DNA of 64,000 nt from Chiridota heheva. Lineage: Eukaryota; Echinodermata; Holothuroidea; Apodida; Chiridotidae. Below, piece after piece: positions 1-11,299 of the stretch. Made by a program: the position numbers and the translations under genes. The stretch covers positions 2,881,001-2,945,000 of the forward strand of contig JAIGNY010004520.1 of NCBI GenBank assembly GCA_020152595.1. Direction: 5' to 3'. The notes beneath the pieces were generated by a model. The model was given only the letters and a program-made list of their open reading frames with translations. It did not search any database and was not told the DNA's origin. Each line of letters begins with the position of its first letter. Position 1 is the stretch's first letter.

Positions 1-345
1 GCATGGAGTTGTGTTGAAGGGAGTTGATTCTGATATGATGATCCCTTGTACAGTTGTATTATGGTTTGACAAGCTGAGTTAATCAAACTGTCAAAGTACT
101 GAAAGCACTGGAGATGGGTTCGTTTCCTAGTTGTCATTTGTGTAATAAGCCGGTTCATGGTAACGATAATATGTATTGCGCAATGCAGGTCAAGAGGTCA
201 ATTGAGACTGTCTTGCCGTAAGCATCACTGACACTCAATGAATAACACCGTTACTTCCCGATTTTTTTCGTTTAATATATGAGTGGATTCGGTGCCTTAC
301 GTGTGTGTATTTGTACTATCGAAATGGCTGTTCCTTTCATTAGGG
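1..345. other. Sequence without recognisable gene
   Basis: Unique-looking A/T-rich DNA up to the start of the first minisatellite. I see no exon, RNA gene or element end in it. Confidence 0.4.
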
Positions 346-778
346 ACATCGTGTGGGATGCCATGTGGGACAACTGGGTTGGATGCCATGTGGGACAAGG
401 TTGGAATGCCATTTGGGACAAACATTACAGTAGGATTCCATGTGGGATGGCATAGATATGAAGATAGGGTGGGGATGACATTTGAGACATACGGATGGAA
501 GTCATGTAGGATATAAGGATATGCCATGTAGGTCATAGGGAGGGATGCCATGAGGCACATAGTGAGGGACACCATGTGTAACAAAGGGTGGGATATCATG
601 CGAGACATAAATATGGATGCCATATGGAACATCTAAGAGAACAGGATGCCATGCCAGAGATAGGTAGAAGCGAAATGTGGGACATAGGGAGGGATTATAT
701 GTGGGACATAGGAAGGGACGCTATGTGTGACATAAGGAGGGATAGCATGTGGGACATAGGTTGGGATGCCACATGTAT
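346..778 (-). repeat. ~20-24 bp minisatellite, 'GATGCCATGTGGGACAT' orientation
   Basis: Degenerate tandem copies of GGGATGCCATGTGGGACATA. Open frames on both strands here (M-C/W-D-I-G-type peptides) come from the repeat and are not genes. The same unit occurs in the opposite orientation at 886-1600 and again at 36.9-38.2 kb and 39.4-39.6 kb. Confidence 0.9.
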
Positions 779-797
779 ATAACAATATTAAATTAAA

Positions 798-885
798 CTA
801 GAACGATAAATACCGTCACGGCTCGCATACTGATTCAAATTGACACACCTATTACAAGTCCATTTATAAAAACATCCCACTATCC
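798..885 (+). repeat. Leader sequence of the CACATGGCATCCC minisatellite element, copy 1
   Basis: Non-repetitive leader beginning CTAGAACGATAAATACCGTC and containing CAAATTGACACACCTAT. It is homologous to 36838-36925, which precedes the other large array of the same minisatellite. Shared unique sequence plus shared array means both loci are copies of one mobile unit rather than independent tandem expansions. Confidence 0.75.
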
Positions 886-1600
886 ACCCCACCAATGTCC
901 CATCTGACATCCCACCATATATCTCACATACCATCCCACTCCTGCTCCACATGACATCCATCTCTATGTCCCACATGGCATCGCTACCCATGTGCCACAT
1001 GTCATTCCTCCTTATGCCCCACATGGAATTCTTCCCTTTGTCCCACATGACATCCCTCCCCATGTCTCACCCTCCTATGTCCCACATGACATCTCATCCT
1101 AAAGATGTACCAAATGACATCCCATTCAGATGTCCCATATGCCATCACACCCAATGTACCACACGGTATCCTTCCCCGTGCCCCACATGGTATCCATACC
1201 TATATCCCACATGACATCCCTTTCTGTCTCACATGACATCCCTACCCATGTGCCACATGTCATTCCCCCTATGCCCTACATGGAATCCGTTCCTCTGCTA
1301 CACATGGCATCCCTCTCCATGTCCCACCCTCCAATGTTCCACATGACATCCATCTCTATGTCCCACATGGCATCCCTCTCCATGTCCCACCCTCCGATGT
1401 TCCACATGACATCCATCTCTATGTCCCACATGGCATCTCTACCCATGTGCCACATGTCATTCCTCTATATGCTCACATGGAATCCCTCCCTATGTCCCAC
1501 ATGGCATCCCTCTCCATGTCCCGCATTCATATATTCCACATGCCATCCATCCCTATGTCCCGCATGGCATCCATCTCTAGGTCCCACATGGCATGTCACA
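886..1600 (+). repeat. ~20-24 bp minisatellite, 'CCCACATGGCATCCC' orientation
   Basis: Tandem copies of (A)TGTCCCACATGGCATCCCTC with many substitutions. Longer sub-repeats are visible: a block containing CCACCCTCC(A/G)ATGTTCCACA is repeated at about 1325 and 1385. It is arranged head-to-head with the array at 346-778. Confidence 0.9.
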
Positions 1601-4020
1601 AAGCCATCCTGTGGTAGAATTAACACAGAGAAAGCTTTGGTTTACATATAATCGGACCGTACCGCGCTGATTGCTATTATCACTTGACCTGACACCACGA
1701 TCAGTTCCGGGCATGCGCGTTCGTTACAATGAACTGGCTTATTGATATGATGTGTAGTCCTTTTCTACATCTTTTGATTTTATAAGCCACTTTTTTTTTT
1801 TTTGGTAACATGAAGATTAGAATTAACAATTTAGCAATATATTTTAAAGTTTCTGGTCAAAACATTGACTCAAATCTTGACAAGACAATCAGTAATTTGT
1901 TGGGAATGCCAAACACCACTGGGATTAATAGCTTCCCACTTCACGTTTGTGACTCCCAGGAACAGTGCACCTCGGAATGTCTCATATACTCATCTTAATG
2001 ATCCACCCATTATCACACACACACACACACCCATACGTGTGTAGACCCTACAATTGGTGACGTATCCATAATCCCATATAACTGGTGACCACTCACCTAT
2101 ACATGTGTAGACCCTACAACTGATGACGTGGGAGTAATCCTATATAACTGGTGACCGCTCAATATACAATACACATATGGGATGGCGGTATTAGGAAATT
2201 AGGTTACACTCGATTTTTTAAATTATCCTATCCAACAGGTGGCATTTACTGAAATGCAAAAATATTGAACTAGTGTAGTGTTTTAGTCATAACAGTTTTT
2301 AAAACATTTTTAGAACTTAAAACAACCGAGGACGTCATCGGTTGTGTGCGTGTCATCGCTTTGAAAGTGTGTAAACATACGAATGTCATCAGTTGGTGGG
2401 TCTAAACCCACCCACACACACTTGTAGTATTCGATTCACAATGGCTTATACAGTGTATTTACATTTATCCGTGTATGTATGAATCACATCATGGAAATTT
2501 TCCAATCGCTTCGCCACAGAGATTTTTCCCCGAAAAATCCGCCATAATACATCAAAAAAACTTCCTCAGATCTTCTTAGTTTGAGCGGTTTTGAGGTAAG
2601 TAGTAAGGATCAGTTTGGCAATATCTTAATGCAAAACGATCCTCGATAAAAAAAATTCCAAAAAAGTTTGCTCGCTGCAAGTTTGTGAAAAAATACCATA
2701 TACACCACAATGTTAATTTATTTCTTGGTTTTGGTCCATTTTAAGGACTTATTGGGTTTTTTGATATCATGCCTTGCAAGTCATAATTATTATTATTTTT
2801 ATATACAAATATCACCAAACTCTCTTTTGCAATTCAAAATACATCAAAATTTTACGTTCTGTGTTGTTCGTTTACACATTACAAAGTATATGATTTGTTA
2901 GAATTATAACAAGTAAACAATGATAACTCACCATACAACTGAAATAATCTCCGTAGGCCTACTACATATTTCTCATAATTTGTGTATTTTCCGAAAAAAA
3001 TCCTTTATCTCACACTTTACATGGGTTTCTTCTCTTTTAACGAAACTAAAAAAAAAGGGAAATACACCAAGCACTAGAAAACTCTCAAAAAAGATGAAAA
3101 TTAAAAGAAGGTATCGTAGACTACTTTGCTATTGCGAAACACGATCAAAGAAAGGACTTAAAGTTTGGCAAAGTTTTGTCACTTCCGGTCGATTATGACA
3201 TGTCTGACGACTAAGAGTCTTCCAACAAGTTCAAACCCATCACAAAAAAAGGAATGTGGTCACTAAGATCAGTAACTATAACAACATGAAACTACACTAT
3301 AGAAGTGTAGAAGTGACGTATACTCGTGGGTTTGACTATTGGCAAAAGTAAGAATATTCGAAAAACAAATAAGCAAAATATCTAACGCGATTTCTTTTTA
3401 CAATTATTTCAAATCCAATACAATAAATGCTTCATGAACAAATAAATATGTCATGTATGTTGTTTGTTATCATATAGGATACCGGTAAAGATCAGTTCTA
3501 GGAATTGTCCAAATAATTTGTACAAAAGATTAATCAAACGTTTTGCGCCAAAATGCCGTTGCCCCCCAGTTAAACATGATCCGCCACGCCACTGCATCCA
3601 CCCATCATATGCACACACTTTCAGGTGTGAATTTAAAAATGAAGTAATAACATTTCACAAGTTTTTATAACGTTGCGTTTTGAACATTTTGCACACAAAG
3701 GTCTATGGACAATTGTGGTCTAATTTCTGTATTGTTTGAATTTTTGAATTTTAAAAATAGCCCTTTTAGTTTTTGAGTTATGGCTATCATGCGATAACAA
3801 AAGTTTGATCAGTTTTTAATTCATGCAAAAATTGTGACGTCAAACTTGGCGGACAGTTCAAAATCTTTACGTAATTTTTTTAATTTCTTGCCTAACTCTC
3901 AACCATCACTGAAGTGACTCCTGCTAGAATTTAATTGTGGGCATATGCAAGGATGAAAACAATTTAGGGTCAGAATTTGTTACACCGCTTGAACTGTTGA
4001 ATTATGCAGTTGTGCCGCCA
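1601..4020. other. Gene-free stretch
   Basis: A/T-rich sequence with a short (CA)n tract near 2012. Around 2033-2150 are two imperfect direct copies of a GTGTAGACCCTACAA(T/C)TG(G/A)TGACG block. A few open frames of 60-90 codons have no similarity I recognise and no convincing splice sites. Confidence 0.45.
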
Positions 4021-4027
4021 GGAGTTA

Positions 4028-4420
4028 GGTTGATATTGGGGGCACAAACCTTTTCGGCATGAGGTCAACCTCGCATTTTCCAAGTTTTAGATGCCCCCAA
4101 AAGACTCTGAATATGTGCAATACACGGCTACTAAATTAGGATGATTACAAACGATCTAATATACCAGCATATAATTTTACAATGATACAGACTACCCCAC
4201 GCCATTCAGCCATTAAAGAAGGTCAAAAACAGGGGTTTGATATTGGGGGTACAAACCTTTTCGGCATAGGGTCAAGGGAACCACGCATTTTCCAAGTTTT
4301 AGATACCCCCAAATGACTCTGAATATGAATATGTGCAATACACGGCTTTTAAAAGTAAATTAGGATGATTATGAACGAACTAGTATAGCAGCATATCATT
4401 TTGGAATGATACAGACTACC
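4028..4420 (+). repeat. Two-copy direct duplication, ~205-bp period
   Basis: The segment from GATATTGGGGGCACAAACC to ATGATACAGACTACC occurs at 4028-4196 and again at 4237-4420. It shares CTTTTCGGCAT, CATTTTCCAAGTTTTAGAT and CAATACACGGCT. Small indels separate the copies. Confidence 0.85.
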
Positions 4421-5715
4421 AAAGGTTTTTTTGACAAAATAATTTTTTAGACATTTCCTTCCCGTAACGGCGCCACTGGAACTATGATAGTCATTTTAAA
4501 AACAAAGAATCTACAAAAGAAAATTCCAAGGTCAACACATCACAAAATTTGCATAAAATATGCAAATTGTGCCTGGGATTTTAATAACGCGGTAAAGTGG
4601 TCAAAGCTTAACCAATTTTGATGAAATTATACGCGTCCATGTATATCTTTAAAATGATAGGATTTAAATGGAGTATATTTCTTGGTTAAATTATCAAGCG
4701 CCACTTACAACTTTTGGTGGGTGTTCTTCCCCGTTCATCACAATTTAATAGCCCCCCCCCCCCTCCCCCACACACACACACTCCATACGGTCCTGCGTCG
4801 AATACACAAACCGGCTTATATTTGCTCATTATATATGTCTTGCAGAGGCGGCGGAAGATGTTTGAATTTTGGGGCACAGGATCTGAGAGGCACTTTCCAA
4901 CCTGCCAATTGCCGTATTTTCAAAGCATGTAGCACATCAGTATAGCTTTATATATTCAACACCTACTCACCCTCCTCCCCACCGGAAAATTTCTAAACTT
5001 TTATCGGTCCAAAAATTACTGGTGATCTATTATCCCTTTTTTATTTTTTTATTACCAGCTTCAAAAATTATGGGTTTTTGGTCCAAATTTTGGTAAAATA
5101 GAACGGATTTATACCAAAATCTAAAAGTATTGGAAAATTTATAGATGGTTTCAGTCTTGAAATCAGAAGGATTTAGACTTATAGATCATGATTAGTCAAC
5201 TGGCCAATTCTATTGGTCATGAATCTGAATATATTTAATGTCTATCTTAATAATGTGAAAACTAAGCAAATAAAGGGCTTGTTCTAAAAAAGGCCATCAT
5301 TTTCTTGTTGAGGATAAATCTAACTTGGTATTACATAAAATTAGACCAGATGACCTAAAATAAAAACCAAATTATTCAGCAAATAAGCGCAAGGGCCTTT
5401 ATTGTATTTTTTCCGGAACCCAAATTAAAGGCCCTCCAGGAGTAATATTTTGGGTATTTTGCTAGATGTTTGTGTTACTTTCTTTAATCTGTCAATAAAA
5501 ATATCAATTATAATATGGCATGTATCGGGACTTAAATATAGGGGCCTACTTTGATATAACATTTTTTTTTATCGCTGTAAAGGGGCACCTTTGAATCTTT
5601 TACAGAGAAGATGAGAGACGGCAAGTTTCTGTCATTTCAATGGACGGATCCCAATAGTATGACTTGCTCTGCATGAACCATTTCAAAGATGCCCCACTAA
5701 TAAAATTTGGGGTGG
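4421..5715. other. Gene-free stretch with homopolymer and (CA)n tracts
   Basis: Contains a poly-C followed by (CA)n tract near 4752-4785, of the type found at the edge of degraded MITEs here. Otherwise A/T-rich with no recognised feature. Confidence 0.4.
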
Positions 5716-5723
5716 CTCGCACA

Positions 5724-6130
5724 CAAGGGCGTAGAAAGGGTCACCCGCCCCTATGGGGGCGAGAAAAAAACCCCAAAAAACCCTCCTGTAACAAGTGCAA
5801 AAATGAAAAATTAGCAAATTTTGATGGAAACTTAATTTATTAATAAATTAAGTTTTCATCAAAATTTGCTACTAATCGGAAAACACCTTCAATTTCCAAG
5901 AGATTTCCTTCAATTTCGGATTTTTTTTGCAAATATGGGGCAGTTTTCGGGAAATGTTGGGCAGTTTTCGGATTTTTTTTTTGCAGTATTCAGGAAAATT
6001 TGACCAATTTTCTGGAAATTTTACCAAAATATACCAATTTTACCTCCCAACCGGGCAGAAAGCATGCAACCTGGAAGGTGAAATCCGCTTCCCCTGCCCC
6101 CCCTCACCCTCCCCGTTTCCTACGCCCCTG
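5724..6130. mobile_element. hAT-like MITE with 8-bp target duplication, carrying palindrome and minisatellite
   Basis: Terminal inverted repeats CAAGGGCGTAG / CTACGCCCCTG are bounded on both sides by the identical 8-bp duplication CTCGCACA (5716-5723 and 6131-6138). The 8-bp duplication and CA(G)GGG-type ends are hAT hallmarks. Internally there is a 58-bp near-perfect palindrome (5813-5870) and a short array of CAGTTTTCGGGAAAT-type units (5939-6050). No transposase is encoded. Confidence 0.9.
5813..5870. repeat. Near-perfect palindrome inside the MITE
   Basis: The 29-base arms differ at one position. The arm begins AGCAAATTTTGATG and the centre is ATTTATTAATAAAT. Transcribed, it would form a loopless hairpin. 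Confidence 0.9.
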
Positions 6131-6624
6131 CTCGCACACTCTACAGATAGGCCATACTTTAAACAAAAGTTTTTAGATTTTACAAATTAAACGCTCGGAA
6201 AACAAAAATAGGCGAGGTAAAGGCCTTTTAAGTATGAACAAGTCCAATATGCAGTGATGTTGGGCCCAAAGGGCACTTTTCCTGAAAAAAGGGGCACTTT
6301 TCCTTTCTGAAAAGAGCACTTGTTAAACTTTTAAGAAAAGTGTGGGGAGGGGGTGGGTAGACACGCGTTCCCTGTGCCCCCCGATTCCGCCACCTATTGA
6401 ATTTAGTTATGGACGTTTTGGATGTTATGACATTATAACTAAATTTCAGAACAAATTGATAATTGTTAATCATTGATTTAAAGAAAAGAAAAGTTATAAT
6501 GCTATACAAAAGATAAAATATTGAGCATAATAACTTGGAAATCTGATCTCACCTCCCCTTCCCTCTCCAACGCCAAGACAAATTATCGCAACGTTTTTAA
6601 TCAGCCACTATGCTCCGATGCATT
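6131..6624. other. Gene-free, with degraded GGGCACTTTTCC element
   Basis: Around 6255-6400 there is a GGGCACTTTTCC direct repeat and a GTGCCCCCCGATTCCGCCAC end. These look like a decayed member of the CCCC/CAC-ended MITEs seen elsewhere (for example 20.75-21.15 kb). No gene. Confidence 0.4.
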
Positions 6625-6875
6625 CTATGAAATTTTGGGCAGTTTTCGGGAAAATTTTGGCACTTTTCGGGAAACTCTGAGCAGTTTTCGTGAAATTTTG
6701 GCAGTTTTCGGGAAATTTCGGGCAGTTGTCGGGAAACTTTGGCAGTTTTGGGGAATTTTTGGGCAGTTTTCGGGATTTTTTTGCAGTTTTCGGGAAATAT
6801 TTGACAGTTTTCGGGAAATTCGAGCAGTTTACAGGAATTTTGGGGCAGTTTTCGGGAAATTTTGGCCATTGGTTC
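6625..6875. repeat. ~21-24 bp minisatellite, GGGCAGTTTTCGGGAAATTTT
   Basis: About 11 imperfect units of TTTGGGCAGTTTTCGGGAAA. Open frames on both strands (F-R-E-I-L/P-E-N-C-type peptides) arise from the repeat. It is the same unit as in the MITE at 5.9-6.05 kb. Confidence 0.9.
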
Positions 6876-6924
6876 TGTTAATCTTAATCCTTCTAGGCAA
6901 GTTCGGAATTTAGGAATTTTTTTT

Positions 6925-7495
6925 GATTAACATCGGAAAATGGAAGAACATATCAAGAAAATTTGCAATGGGTATTACCACTTAAATAATGAAAAAAATC
7001 AGGAAACATATGTCCCAGACAACCATGCACACGTTAGTCCATGCATTCATTCATAGCCATTTAGATTACTGTAACAGTTTATTTCACAATATTCCAAATT
7101 ATCTCATTAAAAGGCTCCAACGTATCCAGAATAATGCTGCCAAATTAGCTGTTGATTGCTACGACGCCCTCTCAAAAGTCCTTCTTATAAATTTCAGTTA
7201 ATTTCGTACTAAATTTAACTTCTTGTTTTTGTTTTTATATTCCTACATAGTGTTATCTTTCTAATCACATTCGCCCCGTTCACAGCAATATGTATTTGTT
7301 ACGCTTTCTTTTTGTCCCCAGAACTAAATTTAAAACGTTAGGTGACCGTGGCTTTTATAATGCAGGTTCAGCCCATGGAATGAACTGCCTGCCTCTGTTC
7401 GTTCAGTTAACAATCTTAGTTTGTTTAGTCTTAAATTAAAAACGTTCTTTTTCTGTCGTGGCCCTCGGGACACGACATGCTTAAAATCCGCCATT
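6925..7495 (+). mobile_element. Degraded non-LTR retrotransposon (CR1/L2/Jockey-like) reverse transcriptase 3' end
   Basis: Conceptual translation gives LVHAFIHSHLDYCNSLFHNI then a LIKRLQRIQNNAAKLAV stretch. This is the HAF..SRLDYCNSLL..LQ..QN.AAR signature of the reverse transcriptase thumb region of CR1/L2-type LINEs. In a shifted frame, a terminal block with WNELPASVRSVNNLSLFSLK follows at about 7370. Frameshifts and stops show it is inactive. Confidence 0.85.
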
Positions 7496-7865
7496 TCAGA
7501 TAACCATACTTGAAATTCTTAGAATAATTACAAACGTTCATAAATCAAACGAATGATTTTAATATAATTGGAAAAAATATTTAACTTAATACTACGTGAT
7601 TAATTTTAGAAAGTAGGAATCGAGGGGTGGTAAAAACATACAAATATACACACACAAAAAATTCAAAATCTTAATTACAAGTTTTGTTGGGCACTACCAT
7701 TGTAGAAAGAGGTGAGCAAAATATGGCAGAATAAAGATTATTTTTAGTCAAAGAACCCTATTGTAGATGCTGCAGAAGTAGGCTATTATTTTACGCTGTA
7801 CAAGAACTGCCAACATCCTGGACTGACATTCTTGAATGCGTCAAGATATTACATTCTTTGTGAAT

Positions 7866-8075
7866 GCATTCAGGGAGTTGTTATTTGGACAAATCACTGA
7901 TGCATTCATTGAATCAGAATGAAACTCCCTGATCCAATTTGACTGACTATAAACTAAGTGGATTATAAAGTTTAATTTATAATCCACTTAGTTTATAGTC
8001 AGTCAAATTGGATCAGAGAGTTTCATTCTGGTTCAATGCTTCAGTGATTTGTCCAAATAACAACTCCCTGAATGC
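7866..8075. repeat. Long foldback: ~100-nt inverted repeat with 6-nt loop
   Basis: Left arm 7866-7969 (starting GCATTCAGGGAGTTGTTATT) and right arm 7976-8075 (ending AACAACTCCCTGAATGC) are near-perfect reverse complements around loop GTTTAA, with only small mismatches. Weaker complementarity extends about 20 bases farther out. It is followed directly by a minisatellite at 8090-8480. No transposase is seen. Confidence 0.92.
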
Positions 8076-8089
8076 TATCACAAAAGATA

Positions 8090-8480
8090 CTTTCCTTACA
8101 ATTTCAGTGAAATGTTTGACAATTTTTGGGAAATTTTGTTCAATTTTTGGCAATTTTCTGGAAATTCATTCATTTTTGGATACTTTCCTTAAAATATCAA
8201 TGAAATATTTGCCAATTTTAGGGATTTGTTTTACATTCTAGGCAATTTCCTTCAATTTTAAGGATTTTTTTAATCAATTTTTGAGAAGATTGACCGAATT
8301 TTACCTTCATTTTTGGGAAATTTTCTTCAATTTTTAAGAAAAATTGCCTACATTTTTGGCAATTTTTGGCAATGTGGGGGAAAAATTTTTTCCTTTGTAG
8401 GCGATTTTGAGGAACTTTATGTCAATCTTCCAAATGTTCCTTCAATTTTACCAAATGTTTCAATTATATTTTGCCAATTT
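8090..8480. repeat. Diverged ~21-bp minisatellite, CAATTTTTGGGAAATTTT
   Basis: Degenerate tandem units of TTCAATTTTTGGGAAATTTTC, related to the 6.6-kb and 9.4-10.15-kb arrays. It ends in TTTTACCTGCCAACCGTGAA, which resembles the sequence after the 6.0-kb array (TTTTACCTCCCAACCGGGCA). This suggests a shared parent element. Confidence 0.8.
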
Positions 8481-9439
8481 CTTAGTTTTACCTGCCAACC
8501 GTGAAAACCGGGAGGTGAAATTTTCTCAGGCCATACTATTTTTGTACACGGCAAAAAGTGTGTGTGTGTAGGTGTGGGAGGGGGAGGCTAAAGCTCCGCC
8601 AGCTGATTTAGAAGATGTTGCACGAGCACGTTTGCACGTGCACGTCCACGTTTGCTTTTATACTCTCATTGTACAAGTGTAGAATTGCATGCCATCATCA
8701 GGCTATCTATTGTTAAAAATACAAATCGAATATCAACTTTGCTCTATTTTCATGTTTATTCTTACTAGTTGTGTTTGGCTATGGCATTTTATTACATTGT
8801 CAAATATAATATTTGCGTATAGGCATATAATCATATAATCGTGTTTACCAGTTTACATGCAGATGTCTCGTGGGCATCATTTGTGTAGTCCATGCAGAAT
8901 TTCTCGACCTAGTTCTACTGTTTATTGTGTGAAAAGTTGTTGATACAATCGACTATAGCCTATATAAGTAACTATTTCAATTTTATTTAAATGATGACAA
9001 TGAGCATGCGCGGTTGGCAGTATGCGTGCATCAGATGATGGTTTTAAGCAGTATAGGCCTACATGAATCATTCAGATTTGTAACGGCCAATTTTAGAAGT
9101 GTAAATCGTCATGAATATACAATATGTGATTTATACACTCTTAGAAAAAAAGTTTTCAGAGACGAGAAGATTCCAACAACGTGACAATCTAGAACCTTAT
9201 AATTGATACTTGAAGAACCCGAGATGACCGAGACGGGCCCAGATACATAAGGTTTTGTTTTGGAAGAATGTATATTACTATAAACATGCACTATCAGCTG
9301 GTCATAGTGATGTCAGTAGTGTGAAATAATGATGTAAGTAGGCTGCATGCCCTCCCCCCTCCCCCTCTCTCTCCCCTGAGATTTTTCCGATGATACTTTT
9401 TTACAATGAGATAAATATTAATAACGGTTTATGTAAATA
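8481..9439. other. Gene-free stretch
   Basis: Includes a (GT)n/G-rich tract near 8558-8585 and a short GCACGTTTGCACGTGCACGT-type palindromic cluster at about 8620-8650. No exon recognised. Confidence 0.4.
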
Positions 9440-10160
9440 ATTTCTCTTAAATTTTCGGAAAATTTTCCTAATTCTCGTGCAATTTTTGAAAAATTTTCTT
9501 TATTTTGGGGCAAATTTTTCTCTCATGATTTTCGGTAAATTTTCTTCATTTTGGGAAAAATCTTTAAATATTTGAATTTTTTTTTCCATTTTCGTGCAAT
9601 TTTTTTCAATTTTTGGAAAATTCCTTCATTTTCTGGTAAATTTTCTTCGATTTTCGGTAAATTTATTCAATGTATGGGAAATCACTTTCAATACTTGAGA
9701 ATTTTCTTTTATTTTTGTGTAATTTTCTTCAATTTTCGGAAATTTCCTTCATTTTGGGATAATTTTTTTTCGATTTTCGGGAAATTGAAATTACTTTCAA
9801 GATTTCTGAGTACCTTTTCAATGTTTGGGGAATTTGTTTCACTCTCGTGCAATTTTCAGAAAATGTCTTTCATTTTGGAGGAACTTATTTTTGATTTTTG
9901 GTACATTTTCTTCAATTTTGGGGAAATTGTTTGGAAAATTTTCTTCAATTTATGACAATTTTTTGGGGGGTCAATTTTTTTCTATTTTTGGGAACTTTCC
10001 TTCAATGTTTGGGAATCTTTTTCAATGTTTAGAAAATTTCTTTCATTCTCATGCAATTTTTTTTTGATTTTTGGAAAATGTCTTTTATTTTAGGGCAATT
10101 TTTCTTCAATTTTCTGTAATTTTGCCAATATTTCCAATTAATTTGCCAATTTGTTCTTAA
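9440..10160. repeat. Large diverged minisatellite, TTTTCTTCAATTTTCGGGAAA family
   Basis: About 700 bp of imperfect 20-25 bp units of TTTTCTTCAATTTTTGGGAA, continuous with the family at 6.6 and 8.1 kb. The 134- and 80-codon open frames, with F-S-x-I-F-G-x-F peptides, are repeat artefacts. Confidence 0.85.
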
Positions 10161-11085
10161 ATTTTTTTATTTAAAATTTTCGAAGTAGTCCTACCTTTCT
10201 TTCTGCTCCCCACTTATATGTCCCAATATGCTGATATGCTCTATTATGATGGAAAAAACTTCCCATCAAGCACGTAATCACCATCATCCCTGCATGGTTT
10301 GGTTTGCCCCCTCCCGCCCCTGACATCTTATCCTGGCTCCGCCCCTGTGTATAAATATGTGCAATATGCATATGACTCACCACCACAAGCGGGATTTGCC
10401 CACCGAAAGTGTGTGCGTGTGAGAAGAGGGGGTAATAAATTCACCCTGAAATACAACAAATTACCATATTGTGATTATCAGGCTAATTTGTCTGAATTGT
10501 TCCGATAGACTTACTCTGGAAAAGACAACAAATCAAAATATTAGCCAGATAATGATAGCCATATAGTATCAAACAATCCGCAGAGATTCGAAATTTTGGG
10601 CCTTCTGCTGGCTTTCTATAAATTTCGGATTTTTTTTTTTAACAAGTGAGTGTCAGCCCCTGTACTACCCTCAAAACACCCTGATTTGTATCTATTTGAA
10701 AGCCTGCCAGCTATAGTGGTATAACAAAGGCGCACGATGATGCACGATGGGAAGATCGCTTACTGCCATTCACGATATAGGCAACGGAGTCTGATTGAAG
10801 ACAGTGCCTCGAATAATTCAAATGAGCAATCATGGAAACCGGGGCGAAGTTCTTTGTGGAATATTCTTCATTTCAATTTTTGCATCTAAGTTGAAAAGTT
10901 TTTGAACATTTCGCAGGGAATAAATTGTAAAGGAATCTATCTTGCACTGCAATTCAAGCGTTTCTGCATTGACAAAGGATGCAAGTGTTTAGTAAATAAA
11001 AATAAAAATTCAACCAAATGTGAGTTTTTCCTATGCATCATAATAACAGTACAAGAGTAATGTTGAAACAGCCCCTTGTTCTCTA
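10161..11085. other. Gene-free; degraded MITE end at about 10310-10350
   Basis: A CCCCTGACATCTTATCCTGG...CTCCGCCCCTGTG stretch resembles one terminus of a hAT-like MITE (reverse complement begins CACAGGGGCGGAGCCAGG). No partner terminus was found. The rest is unique A/T-rich DNA. Confidence 0.4.
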
Positions 11086-11299
11086 GTCTTTATTTTTTCT
11101 TCAGATTTAAACCTTATTACTGCATTATAAATGCAAAATGTCGATAAAGAAAAACACAAAAAATTGGTTGCCCACTTCTACCAGAGGAATCTCGGAGCAA
11201 TAAGGAAGTTGATCGGAGTATCACACACAGTAGAAACAAGAAAGCAATCCTTGGAGTTGCTGATCTCATCATCTTAAGCACACAGCATAGTGGGGAAAA

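Noticed and set aside
9551..10067. 134- and 80-codon phenylalanine-rich frames
   Set aside because: A/T-rich minisatellite artefact. The same pattern of F, S and G comes from TTTTCTTCAATTTTTGGGAA units.
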